DNA from: Gammaproteobacteria bacterium
GTDB taxonomy: Bacteria; Pseudomonadota; Gammaproteobacteria; Pseudomonadales; Oleiphilaceae
Assembly: GCA_003695085.1 (NCBI GenBank)
Contig: RFIV01000366.1
Span: 1-13,006 of the forward strand
Reading direction: 5' to 3'
DNA length: 13,006 nucleotides
The translations under genes were made by a program, and so were the position numbers. The notes under the pieces were generated by a model, which did no database searches, was not told where the DNA came from, and saw only the letters and a list, made by a program, of their open reading frames with translations. How positions within the stretch are numbered: position 1 is the stretch's first letter; each line of letters begins with the position of its first letter. This document shows, in pieces, positions 6,261 to 13,006 of the stretch.

Positions 6261-6743
6261 ATGCGAATGACTCAACAACGCGGGTTTTCGATGATTGAAG
6301 TATTGGTGGCGCTGGTGATCCTGGCAGTCGGGCTGCTGGGCGTGGCCACCATGCAGTCGGTCTCTTTGCAGGCAAGCAAGAACGCTAACCTGCGCAGCGT
6401 GGCGATTTTTCTCGCGTCGGACATGGCGGACCGGATGCGGGCCAATCAGGCGGGCTGGCAGGCGGGCAACTACAACACTGAAGCCGGGGGCGCAAAAAAG
6501 ACCAACTGTATCTCAACTGCGGGCTGCGATCCGGCTGACATGGCCGCGCATGACAAGTGGGAGTGGAAGCAGCTGATCGAAAGTACCCTGCCGGCAGGCA
6601 AGGGCACGATCTCGCGTCCGGATCCCGCGGCGAACGACTTTGTCATTACCGTGAGCTGGACGGACAAGGTGCGCCTGGAGAATGCCACCGGCGCCAAGGT
6701 GGATACCGATACCAGTTCAGTTGTCCTGAACTTCCAGCCGTAG
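6261..6743 (+). CDS. pilV: Type IV pilus modification / minor pilin PilV
   Basis: Minor pilin of 160 residues that joins FimU, PilW and PilX in the complex priming pilus assembly and presenting PilY1. The leader MRMTQQRG is cut before F9; E13 is mature Glu5. The N-terminal helix ends in the PilV-typical AVGLLGVATMQ. Further family traits are LRSVAIFLASDMADRMRAN (about 44-62), the cysteine pair C83 and C89 in NCISTAGCDPADMA, and the following W...L...LPAGKG block. A strong Shine-Dalgarno GAGGAG (6249-6254) overlaps the fimU stop codon and lies 6 bases before ATG 6261. A second ATG at 6267 is possible but fits the ribosome site less well. Confidence 0.94.
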   Translation: MRMTQQRGFSMIEVLVALVILAVGLLGVATMQSVSLQASKNANLRSVAIFLASDMADRMRANQAGWQAGNYNTEAGGAKKTNCISTAGCDPADMAAHDKWEWKQLIESTLPAGKGTISRPDPAANDFVITVSWTDKVRLENATGAKVDTDTSSVVLNFQP

Positions 6744-6753
6744 GAGCAGCACT

Positions 6754-7851
6754 ATGAGAATTAAACTGCAACAGGGCCTTTCGATCGTTGAACTCATGGT
6801 CGCCTTGCTGATCGGCTCCTTCCTCGTACTGGGGCTGGTTCAGGTGTTCACGGCCAACAAGCAGGGCTTTGAGGTTCAGGAAGCCACTTCGCGTATTCAG
6901 GAAAACGGTCGCATGGCGATCGAGATGCTCAGCCGGGATCTGCGCGAGGCAGGTTTCATGGGCTGTGCCAATGTGCTGGCCGGCGTCAGTGTAAATAATA
7001 ACCTAGACCTGTCATCCACCAGTTCCAAGTATACGGACCCCGGGCTCAAAGAAGTCTTGAGCTTTACAGGGGGCGATGCCGTGGAGGTATTTGACAACGT
7101 CACGGCGAGCAGTATCAAGAGTACATCACTGGAAAAGCTTGGGCTGAAGGTGGGAACAGCCGCCGGAGAGCTGGTGGCCGGGACGGATGCCGTCATTCTG
7201 AAAGGCGCCGAGCCGTTAAAGGGTGGCAAGGTGGTTGAATACAAGACCGGTGGATCAGGCAGTGGTACGGCGCAGTTTACCATCGCTGATTTGACCGCCA
7301 GCAAACTGGTACAGAAGGACGTTGTGGTAGTGGCAAACTGCAATAGTGCCGATATCTTCGGCATTACCGTCGATACTAAGAATGGTGCCAACAATATTGT
7401 GCACGGTTCGGACCTGAATGTATCGCCCAAACCGCAGGGCACCTATGACAAGGAAAGCTATATCTACCGCTACAAGACCGAAGTTTTCTATGTGGCCTAC
7501 AACGCGCAGGGCGAGCCGTCCCTCTACCTGCGCCGTCTCGTGAGTGCTGCGGCGGCCAATCCCTTCGAAACGCTGGAGCTGGCCTCGGGCGTGGAAGATC
7601 TGCAGTTCGTTCTGGGTGAGGATACGGATGGGGATTTTGTGGCCAATCGTTATCTCGCGCCGGGTACATCGGGGATCAACATGAACAACGTCGTCTCCAT
7701 CAAGGTCAACATTCTCACCCGGTCCGATGACGGGGCGCTGGCCAGAGGTTCTCAGACGTATTACTTCAATGGTGCAAGCGTCACGGCCAGTGACTCGAGG
7801 CTGCGGGCACCCTTCCAGGCCACTGTGGCGCTGCGTAACCGGGTTCGGTAG
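6754..7851 (+). CDS. pilW: Type IV pilus minor pilin PilW
   Basis: Minor pilin of 365 residues. The leader MRIKLQQG is cut before L9; Leu at mature position 1 is less usual than Phe, while Glu5 (E13) is kept in LSIVELMVALLIGSFLVLG. PilW family marks are RIQENGRMAIEMLSRDLREA followed by GFMGC (C71), a second cysteine C196 in VVANCNSADIF (likely disulfide with C71), and the late block ASGVEDLQFVLG. Residues 290-299, DTDGDFVANR, look like a calcium-binding loop, a motif that also occurs in PilY1 of this operon. Shine-Dalgarno AGGAG (6742-6746) overlaps the pilV stop codon, 7 bases before the ATG. PilW links the other minor pilins to PilX and PilY1 at the tip (family knowledge). Confidence 0.93.
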   Translation: MRIKLQQGLSIVELMVALLIGSFLVLGLVQVFTANKQGFEVQEATSRIQENGRMAIEMLSRDLREAGFMGCANVLAGVSVNNNLDLSSTSSKYTDPGLKEVLSFTGGDAVEVFDNVTASSIKSTSLEKLGLKVGTAAGELVAGTDAVILKGAEPLKGGKVVEYKTGGSGSGTAQFTIADLTASKLVQKDVVVVANCNSADIFGITVDTKNGANNIVHGSDLNVSPKPQGTYDKESYIYRYKTEVFYVAYNAQGEPSLYLRRLVSAAAANPFETLELASGVEDLQFVLGEDTDGDFVANRYLAPGTSGINMNNVVSIKVNILTRSDDGALARGSQTYYFNGASVTASDSRLRAPFQATVALRNRVR

Positions 7852-7863
7852 GGAGATTTGACT

Positions 7864-8397
7864 ATGCGAAGCATGTGTACATCACCGACGAAACAGAAAG
7901 GCGCCGCGTTGCTGGTTGGCCTGATTCTGTTGCTCATTCTCACGGTGCTGGGTGTGGCCTCGCTCAATGACACCGTGGTGCAAAACAAGATGTCCGGCGC
8001 GATGCAGGACACCAATGCCGCGCTGCAGGCGGCCGATTCTGCGGTGCGCGAAGCTGAAGCGTTCATTGACGGGCTGACCACGTTGGCGGGCTTTGTGGAC
8101 AACAACGGGCTCTACACCGAAGGCAAGGCACCGGACCCCTATGACGCAGCCACCTGGACGGGAACAGTCTCAGCCGTGGCGCCCGGAACACACGGGCAGA
8201 GCACCAAACCGCGGTACTTCATCGAATTGATGGGCGATGTGCAGGAGAACAACTCCAATACATCGGTAAACATCCAGACCTACTCACACGAAAGCGGCGC
8301 AGGCCAGCTCAAGGGATTCCGTATCGTCGGACGGGCAACCGGGGCATCCGGGGTCGCGCAGCGCATTGTTGAAAGCTATTACGTCAGACGGTTCTGA
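7864..8397 (+). CDS. pilX: Type IV pilus minor pilin PilX
   Basis: Minor pilin of 177 residues, probably the one nearest to PilY1. The leader MRSMCTSPTKQKG ends at G13, followed by AALLVGLILLLILTVLGVAS and QNKMSGAMQDTNAALQAADS, both characteristic of PilX. Mature position 5 is Val (V18) rather than Glu, as in GspK-like tip subunits that need not neutralise an N-terminus below them. I chose ATG 7864: GGGAG (7851-7855) lies 8 bases upstream. The in-frame TTG at 7858 would be only 2 bases from it and would merely add MT. It begins 12 bases after pilW and ends 17 bases before pilY1. Confidence 0.92.
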   Translation: MRSMCTSPTKQKGAALLVGLILLLILTVLGVASLNDTVVQNKMSGAMQDTNAALQAADSAVREAEAFIDGLTTLAGFVDNNGLYTEGKAPDPYDAATWTGTVSAVAPGTHGQSTKPRYFIELMGDVQENNSNTSVNIQTYSHESGAGQLKGFRIVGRATGASGVAQRIVESYYVRRF

Positions 8398-8414
8398 CCG
8401 GGGAGGCACGTGTC

Positions 8415-11400
8415 ATGAAAGGTTCAAAGTCAAGAGTTGCAGCGCTGCTCACCGGCAGCCTGATGGTTCTCCCTACGGCGGGTTACGGTGGCGTGGGTAC
8501 CCTGGCGGATCAACCCCTGTGGATGGGTTCGAGTGTCAAGCATAACATCATGCTGGCAATTGATGACTCGGGGAGTATGGATTTTGAAACACTCATGCCC
8601 ACCAATGACGGGGCCTTGTGGTGGGATGAGTCCACCCAGAGTTATGTTAACAGCACAAAAGGCGTGCCAAACTTTGAGGCAGATTATAAGGATCCCTATC
8701 TGTTTCCGATAGGTATTTCCAGCACATCAACGACGATTGCGCCCTTCAGGGTTAATGCCTTTGTCCGCAGCAGTAGTTACAACAAGGCCTATTATGATCC
8801 GTCTGTGACCTACTTGCCTTGGCCTTCCTATGGCGGGTACAGCTTTGCCAATCAGGATCCCAAAGCAGCCAAACTGGACCCTCTGGATGTGGCCGAGTCG
8901 GGGACCCTGGATCTGACCACAAGCCATTCGGGTAAGTTCTATACCTATCTGGGGGGATGGTGCAATGACAATGGTGGAAAGTGTGGCAGCAGTGCAACGC
9001 GCACCATCACCTATTATCCGGCAACCTATTATGTCAAGGACACCACGTCCACCTACAAGTTTTATACCTCTGGTGGCCCCTCGGTACCGGTTAGCAGCCA
9101 GTTTACAACCAGCAATTCATTGCTTTTCGAATCGGATGACACGACCGATCCCGCGGTTGAGCACAACAACAAGTGGAGTAGCTATAACACTGGATCGCCT
9201 GCCACGGATGCGTCAGGCAACAAGTATAGCGGAACGAATGTTTCAGGGCTGAGTGAAACCGGATCAACCGTGCCAAGAGCAAGCAAGGCCGGGCAGGTCA
9301 GGATATCCTTCTCTGGCTTGAGTGGCAGAGTGGCTATATGGTTTCGTGTCTGGTGGCCGGGCGATTCGTCTGACTCGTTTTGGGTGAATCTCAAGGGTTA
9401 CGACAGGAACGATATTGATGAGCACGATAAGAATACCTGGGCACTGGATAAAAATAACAACGACTGGTACCCGTGGAAGGACCACGCCACCAACCAGGCA
9501 GATGGTAATTTCGTTGCCAAGAAGAGTGCTTGGCAATGGGTCAAGTGGGCAGAGGTCAATATTACTAGCGCTTCCGACCCACAGCTTCTGCGCATAAGGG
9601 GGCGTGAAGATGGCGCCTTTCTGGACCAGGTACTGGTGACCACTAACACTGGTTCGAGCGCGAAGCCCGTCGGCGAACTGGTTCTGGGGAGTGGATCCGG
9701 TGGTGGTTCATCTGGGGGCGGCACTTATGTCACACGCAGTTGTGATCCGGCCAGTGTTTTGCCGATACATTACGAAGAGTTCGAGATTGATCCCTCGCGT
9801 TTTGTGGGAGTGGACGCCATTGGCCCGGATGGTGCTTGTCTGAAAAAAGTGGAAATAAAGTCAGGAAATACCTTCCCATCCGGGCGCACCTACAGTGCCG
9901 AGATTCAGAATTTCGCCAACTGGTTCAGCTATTATCGTCGCCGTAATCAGGCCATGAGAGGTGGTTTGGCTTCCGCCTTCCAGGGGCTGAATGGTATTCG
10001 TGCGGGCATGTTCTGGATTAACACCCGGAATGATGTGACGATGCTGGATCTGGATGACTCGACTCAGCTCAATACGTTTCTCAAGAACCACTACACAAAG
10101 AGTATGGGTGGTGGTACGCCTCTCAGGAAGGCCTTGGAGTACGCCGGTAACCAGTTCAAGCGGACCGATGCGAATGCACCCGTTACATCTGAGTGCCAGA
10201 AAAACTTTACCCTGCTCTTTACTGACGGCTTCAACAATAATAATGCAAGTGACGTCAGCTCAACCATTGGTGATGCAGACAAGAATGAGGGCGCGCCCTA
10301 TGCCGATAGCTATGAGCGGACACTTGCGGATATTGCCATGTACTTCTACAAGAACAATATCCGGCCTGACCTGCCCGCAGGCCAGGTGGCCATCCCGGCC
10401 AATTGCGACGCCAGCAAAGGGGAGGATTGCAACAAGAATCTGCACATGAATACCTTTACCGCCGGCCTGGGTGCAAAGGGATCCATTTATGGTGTGACCC
10501 ATAGCACAGTTGCGGATGCGTATGCCAACCCGCCGACCTGGCCGAATGTCAATACCGGCAAACGGGATGAGAAACAGCTCGATGACCTCTACCATGCCGC
10601 CGTCAATGGCCGGGGTGACATGTTCAATGCCGATACGCCGGTAGCATTGAGAACAGCGCTGTCCGATGCGGTGCGGAGCATCCTCAAGGTGATCGGTTCC
10701 AGCTCGGGCGTAACGTTCAATACCGCTTCGTTGCAGACAGATACTTTGCTCTACTCGGCAACCTTCAACTCAACGTCCTGGGCGGGTGAACTGGAAGCGA
10801 AGTCTCTTGATACGGATGGCAAGGTCAAGAGCACGGCCTGGAAGGCGTCAACGATTCTGGATGCACGAAATCTGGCCACGGATCCTCGCGTGATTCTTAC
10901 GTACAAGAGCGATGCGGCGAACCCGGACGGTGTAGCATTCCAGTGGGCCAACCTGCCGGCCATCGGACAGGATGATCTGAATTACAAGGGGACCTCGAGT
11001 GGCGATGGCCTGGGCCAGAAGCGACTGGACTGGTTGCGAGGAGATCGCAGCAACGAGGCGACTCTGTTCCGGTCCCGAAGCAGCCGGCTGGGTGATATCG
11101 TAAACTCTTCACCCGTTGTGGTGGGCAAGCCCGCCATGAGCTGGCCGGACAAGGCTCCGTTCGGGGATACCAATGACAGGTATTCAGAGTTCAAGAATGG
11201 TACCGGCACCAAATACACCAGTGTTCCCAAGCGTAATTCCGTGATCTATGTCGGTGCCAATGACGGCATGCTGCACGGATTCAATGCCAAATCCGGGACA
11301 GATGGTGGCAAGGAGGTGCTGGCCTATGTTCCGGCTGCCCTGTACAGCACGGATACCAAAAAAGGCCTGCGCTACCTGACGGATCCCAACTATCAGCACC

Positions 11401-12716
11401 GCTACTATGTGGACCTGTCGCCGGTCGCTTCGGATGTGTATATCAAGAACGAGGTGGGCGGTAGCCGCAGCTGGCGAACCATTCTGGTCGGTGGCCTGAG
11501 AGCAGGTGGACGTGGCCTGTTTGCGTTGGATGTCACCAATCCGACTGACTTCAGTGAGAACCCGACCAATGCCGCCAAGACGGTTTTGTGGGAGTTTACC
11601 GCCAACGATGATGCGGATCTGGGCTACATCACCGAGCCGCCGGTGGTGGCCATGATGAACAACAGCAAGTGGGCCGTGATTTTCGGTAACGGGTACGGTT
11701 CCACTTCCGGGTCTGGTGGCACTCAAGGTACCGGCAAGATCTTCATCCTGTTTATCGAGGAAGGCCTTGACGGCAAGTGGACGGTCAATAGCGACTACAT
11801 CAAGCTGGATACCAAGGTGGTGGCCGGTGTATCCGGTGTGGCGGTCGCGGATACGGATGGCGACATGATTGCCGACCGCCTGTACGCGGGTGATGATGCA
11901 GGCAACATGTGGGCCTTTGATGTCTCGTCCAGCAATACCAATAGTTGGGGGCCGGCTAATGGAAGCGAGACCAACCCGGACCCTCTGTTCACAGCCAAGG
12001 ACAGCAGTGGCAATGCGCAGCCCATAACTGCTGCACCGGGTATTCAGCGCCACGCAACGGTGAAGACGGACTCTACCAATGACCCGAATATTCTGGTGAC
12101 CTTCGGTACCGGCAAGTACCTGTCCAACGGTGACCCGGCGGATACTCAGACGCAGAGTTTCTATGCAGTGTGGGACAAGGGTAATAATAAAGGCAACAAG
12201 CTGCGCAGCAACCTGCACCGCATGAAGCTGACGGATTCGGGCAGTACCCGCAAGATCAGCAACGCGGGCGGCAGCAGTGTCAACTGGTCTACAGACTACG
12301 GATTCTACTTCGATTTTGATACCGTGACGGGTGAACGTCTGGTGCACAAGCCGTTGCTCCGCAATGACTATGCCATCTTTGTCACCACCATTCCGGAAAG
12401 TTCAGCCTGTGCCGGAGGTGGATCGAGCTGGCTGATGGTGGTAGCCCTGACAGACGGCCTGACACCGGCCAATCCGGTGATCGACATGGATGGCGACGGG
12501 GATGTGGACAGTAATGACGCCATCTCATCGGGCAAGAAGCTGGATGATATCAACAACAAGCCGGCGCATCTTTCGAAGAAGATCTATACGTCGAAGAGTG
12601 ATCAAAGCAGCGGGACAGGCTCCTGCGGCGCAGGTGTCAACTGTACCACCGTGGATCTGGGGGAGAAATCCATACAGACGGGCCGGCTGGGCTGGCACGA
12701 GCTGTTCGAAAAATAA
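8415..12716 (+). CDS. pilY1: Type IV pilus tip adhesin / mechanosensor PilY1
   Basis: Large secreted protein (1433 residues; P. aeruginosa PilY1 has about 1160) that sits at the pilus tip and acts in adhesion, pilus extension and surface sensing. An N-terminal signal peptide (about 1-24) is followed by a von Willebrand A domain: MIDAS D50-x-S52-x-S54 in IDDSGSMD, T568 in MGGGTPLRKAL and D604 in LLFTDGFNN. More than 500 residues separate the first MIDAS part from T568; they hold PilY1-typical text (RSSSYNKAYYDPSVTYLPW), an inserted beta-sandwich-like domain (about 236-412) and a Gly/Ser linker (425-436). The PilC/PilY1 beta-propeller begins around R940 (NSVIYVGANDGMLHGF), with a calcium loop D1146-x-D1148-x-D1150-xxx-D1154. 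A second acidic loop, DMDGDGDVDSND, is at 1357-1368. Ten cysteines suggest periplasmic disulfides. Shine-Dalgarno GGGAGG is at 8401-8406. Confidence 0.96.
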   Translation: MKGSKSRVAALLTGSLMVLPTAGYGGVGTLADQPLWMGSSVKHNIMLAIDDSGSMDFETLMPTNDGALWWDESTQSYVNSTKGVPNFEADYKDPYLFPIGISSTSTTIAPFRVNAFVRSSSYNKAYYDPSVTYLPWPSYGGYSFANQDPKAAKLDPLDVAESGTLDLTTSHSGKFYTYLGGWCNDNGGKCGSSATRTITYYPATYYVKDTTSTYKFYTSGGPSVPVSSQFTTSNSLLFESDDTTDPAVEHNNKWSSYNTGSPATDASGNKYSGTNVSGLSETGSTVPRASKAGQVRISFSGLSGRVAIWFRVWWPGDSSDSFWVNLKGYDRNDIDEHDKNTWALDKNNNDWYPWKDHATNQADGNFVAKKSAWQWVKWAEVNITSASDPQLLRIRGREDGAFLDQVLVTTNTGSSAKPVGELVLGSGSGGGSSGGGTYVTRSCDPASVLPIHYEEFEIDPSRFVGVDAIGPDGACLKKVEIKSGNTFPSGRTYSAEIQNFANWFSYYRRRNQAMRGGLASAFQGLNGIRAGMFWINTRNDVTMLDLDDSTQLNTFLKNHYTKSMGGGTPLRKALEYAGNQFKRTDANAPVTSECQKNFTLLFTDGFNNNNASDVSSTIGDADKNEGAPYADSYERTLADIAMYFYKNNIRPDLPAGQVAIPANCDASKGEDCNKNLHMNTFTAGLGAKGSIYGVTHSTVADAYANPPTWPNVNTGKRDEKQLDDLYHAAVNGRGDMFNADTPVALRTALSDAVRSILKVIGSSSGVTFNTASLQTDTLLYSATFNSTSWAGELEAKSLDTDGKVKSTAWKASTILDARNLATDPRVILTYKSDAANPDGVAFQWANLPAIGQDDLNYKGTSSGDGLGQKRLDWLRGDRSNEATLFRSRSSRLGDIVNSSPVVVGKPAMSWPDKAPFGDTNDRYSEFKNGTGTKYTSVPKRNSVIYVGANDGMLHGFNAKSGTDGGKEVLAYVPAALYSTDTKKGLRYLTDPNYQHRYYVDLSPVASDVYIKNEVGGSRSWRTILVGGLRAGGRGLFALDVTNPTDFSENPTNAAKTVLWEFTANDDADLGYITEPPVVAMMNNSKWAVIFGNGYGSTSGSGGTQGTGKIFILFIEEGLDGKWTVNSDYIKLDTKVVAGVSGVAVADTDGDMIADRLYAGDDAGNMWAFDVSSSNTNSWGPANGSETNPDPLFTAKDSSGNAQPITAAPGIQRHATVKTDSTNDPNILVTFGTGKYLSNGDPADTQTQSFYAVWDKGNNKGNKLRSNLHRMKLTDSGSTRKISNAGGSSVNWSTDYGFYFDFDTVTGERLVHKPLLRNDYAIFVTTIPESSACAGGGSSWLMVVALTDGLTPANPVIDMDGDGDVDSNDAISSGKKLDDINNKPAHLSKKIYTSKSDQSSGTGSCGAGVNCTTVDLGEKSIQTGRLGWHELFEK
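9120..9650 (+). other. Carbohydrate-binding-like beta-sandwich inserted in the PilY1 VWA domain
   Basis: PilY1 residues about 236-412. The sequence has the rhythm of galactose-binding-like jelly rolls (CBM6/CBM35-like): VRISFSGLSGRVAIWFRVW (295-313), then PGDSSDSFWVNLKG, a Trp-rich middle ending WQWVKWAEVNI, and the closing strands LLRIRGREDGAFLDQVLVTT. A Gly/Ser linker (425-436) follows directly, supporting a separate module. Membership is judged from pattern only, and sugar binding is inference. Confidence 0.55.
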
Positions 12717-12728
12717 GGGAGCGAAACC

Positions 12729-13006
12729 ATGAAAGCTGTTAACAAGGGGTTTTCTCTGATCGAGCTGATGATCGTGGTGGCGATCGTCGGCATCCTGGCC
12801 GCCATTGCCTACCCGGCCTATACGGAAAACATCGCTTCCTCACGCCGGGCGGATGCCCAGGCGGCGCTGATTGGATTTGCCGGCGCGCTGGAGCGCTACT
12901 ATGCGGCCAACAACAAGTACACAGGTGCGGTGGATGGCAGCAAGAAGCCCAAAAGTACCGTGTACCCGTCAGAGGCACCCCTGGATGGGAATACAAAGTT
13001 CTATGA
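12729..13006 (+). CDS. pilE: Type IV pilin-like minor pilin PilE (3' partial)
   Basis: Minor pilin of the PilE family, with 92 codons visible before the window ends. The leader MKAVNKG is cut before F8; E12 is mature Glu5 in FSLIELMIVVAIVGILAAIA. The block RRADAQAALIGFAGALERYY followed by AANNKYTGA is diagnostic for PilE rather than the major pilin PilA. Shine-Dalgarno AGGGAG (12716-12721) overlaps the last base of the pilY1 stop codon, 7 bases before the ATG. In P. aeruginosa PilE connects the tip complex to the major pilin fibre. No pilY2 lies between pilY1 and this gene. The missing C-terminal part should carry the disulfide loop. Confidence 0.95.
   Translation, partial: MKAVNKGFSLIELMIVVAIVGILAAIAYPAYTENIASSRRADAQAALIGFAGALERYYAANNKYTGAVDGSKKPKSTVYPSEAPLDGNTKFY

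Noticed and set aside
7858..7863. TTG start for pilX
   Set aside because: It is only 2 bases from the GGGAG ribosome site; ATG 7864 has normal spacing and the leader is unaffected.
9687..9722. Gly/Ser run in pilY1 as a possible frameshift or assembly artefact
   Set aside because: The frame stays open and PilY1-typical sequence continues on both sides; a flexible interdomain linker explains it.
11184..12347. Long open frame of 387 codons on the minus strand, antisense to pilY1
   Set aside because: It is rich in His, Arg and Gln with no family resemblance, has no supported ribosome site, and lies entirely opposite the strongly recognisable pilY1 propeller. It is a by-product of codon bias on the other strand.

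Overview
The window looks like chromosomal DNA of a Gammaproteobacterium, probably an aerobic marine or Pseudomonas-like lineage. Ndh and YqhA resemble the Escherichia coli proteins along almost their whole length. SlyD resembles the Pseudomonas form with a short histidine tail. The minor pilin cluster has the Pseudomonas-type order. I cannot fix the genus from the sequence alone; an Alcanivorax or Marinobacter type organism would fit. There are no RNA genes, insertion sequences, CRISPR arrays or phage genes that I can support.

Region 1 (1-2718, plus strand) is a TRAP transporter operon, dctP (5' end cut by the window), dctQ and dctM. A substrate-binding protein delivers a C4-dicarboxylate-type acid to a two-subunit membrane permease. 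A strong GC-only hairpin separates dctP from dctQM, and dctQ and dctM overlap by 4 bases.

Region 2 (2719-5788) holds housekeeping genes in alternating orientation. slyD (plus) converges on a small VOC/glyoxalase-fold gene (minus). That gene is divergent from ndh (plus), the type II NADH dehydrogenase, and the two share a compact intergenic region whose predicted promoters overlap at their -35 boxes. ndh converges on yqhA (minus), a UPF0114 membrane protein. Both convergent junctions carry a long GC-rich hairpin without a T tract.

Region 3 (5789-13006, plus strand) is a type IV pilus minor pilin/tip operon: fimU (GspH/FimT family), pilV, pilW, pilX, pilY1 and pilE (3' end cut by the window). 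Gaps are 10-17 bases and each gene has its own Shine-Dalgarno sequence. The minor pilins are expected to form the priming complex and tip of the pilus, with the large secreted PilY1 as tip adhesin and mechanosensor. No pilY2 lies between pilY1 and pilE.

Most of the window is ordinary core genome. Two things deserve a second look. The first is a pair of LytTR/AlgR-like boxes exactly 21 bp apart in front of the pilin operon. The second is a carbohydrate-binding-like beta-sandwich that appears to be inserted inside the von Willebrand A domain of PilY1, within a stretch of lower GC content. I see no convincing wholly new system.
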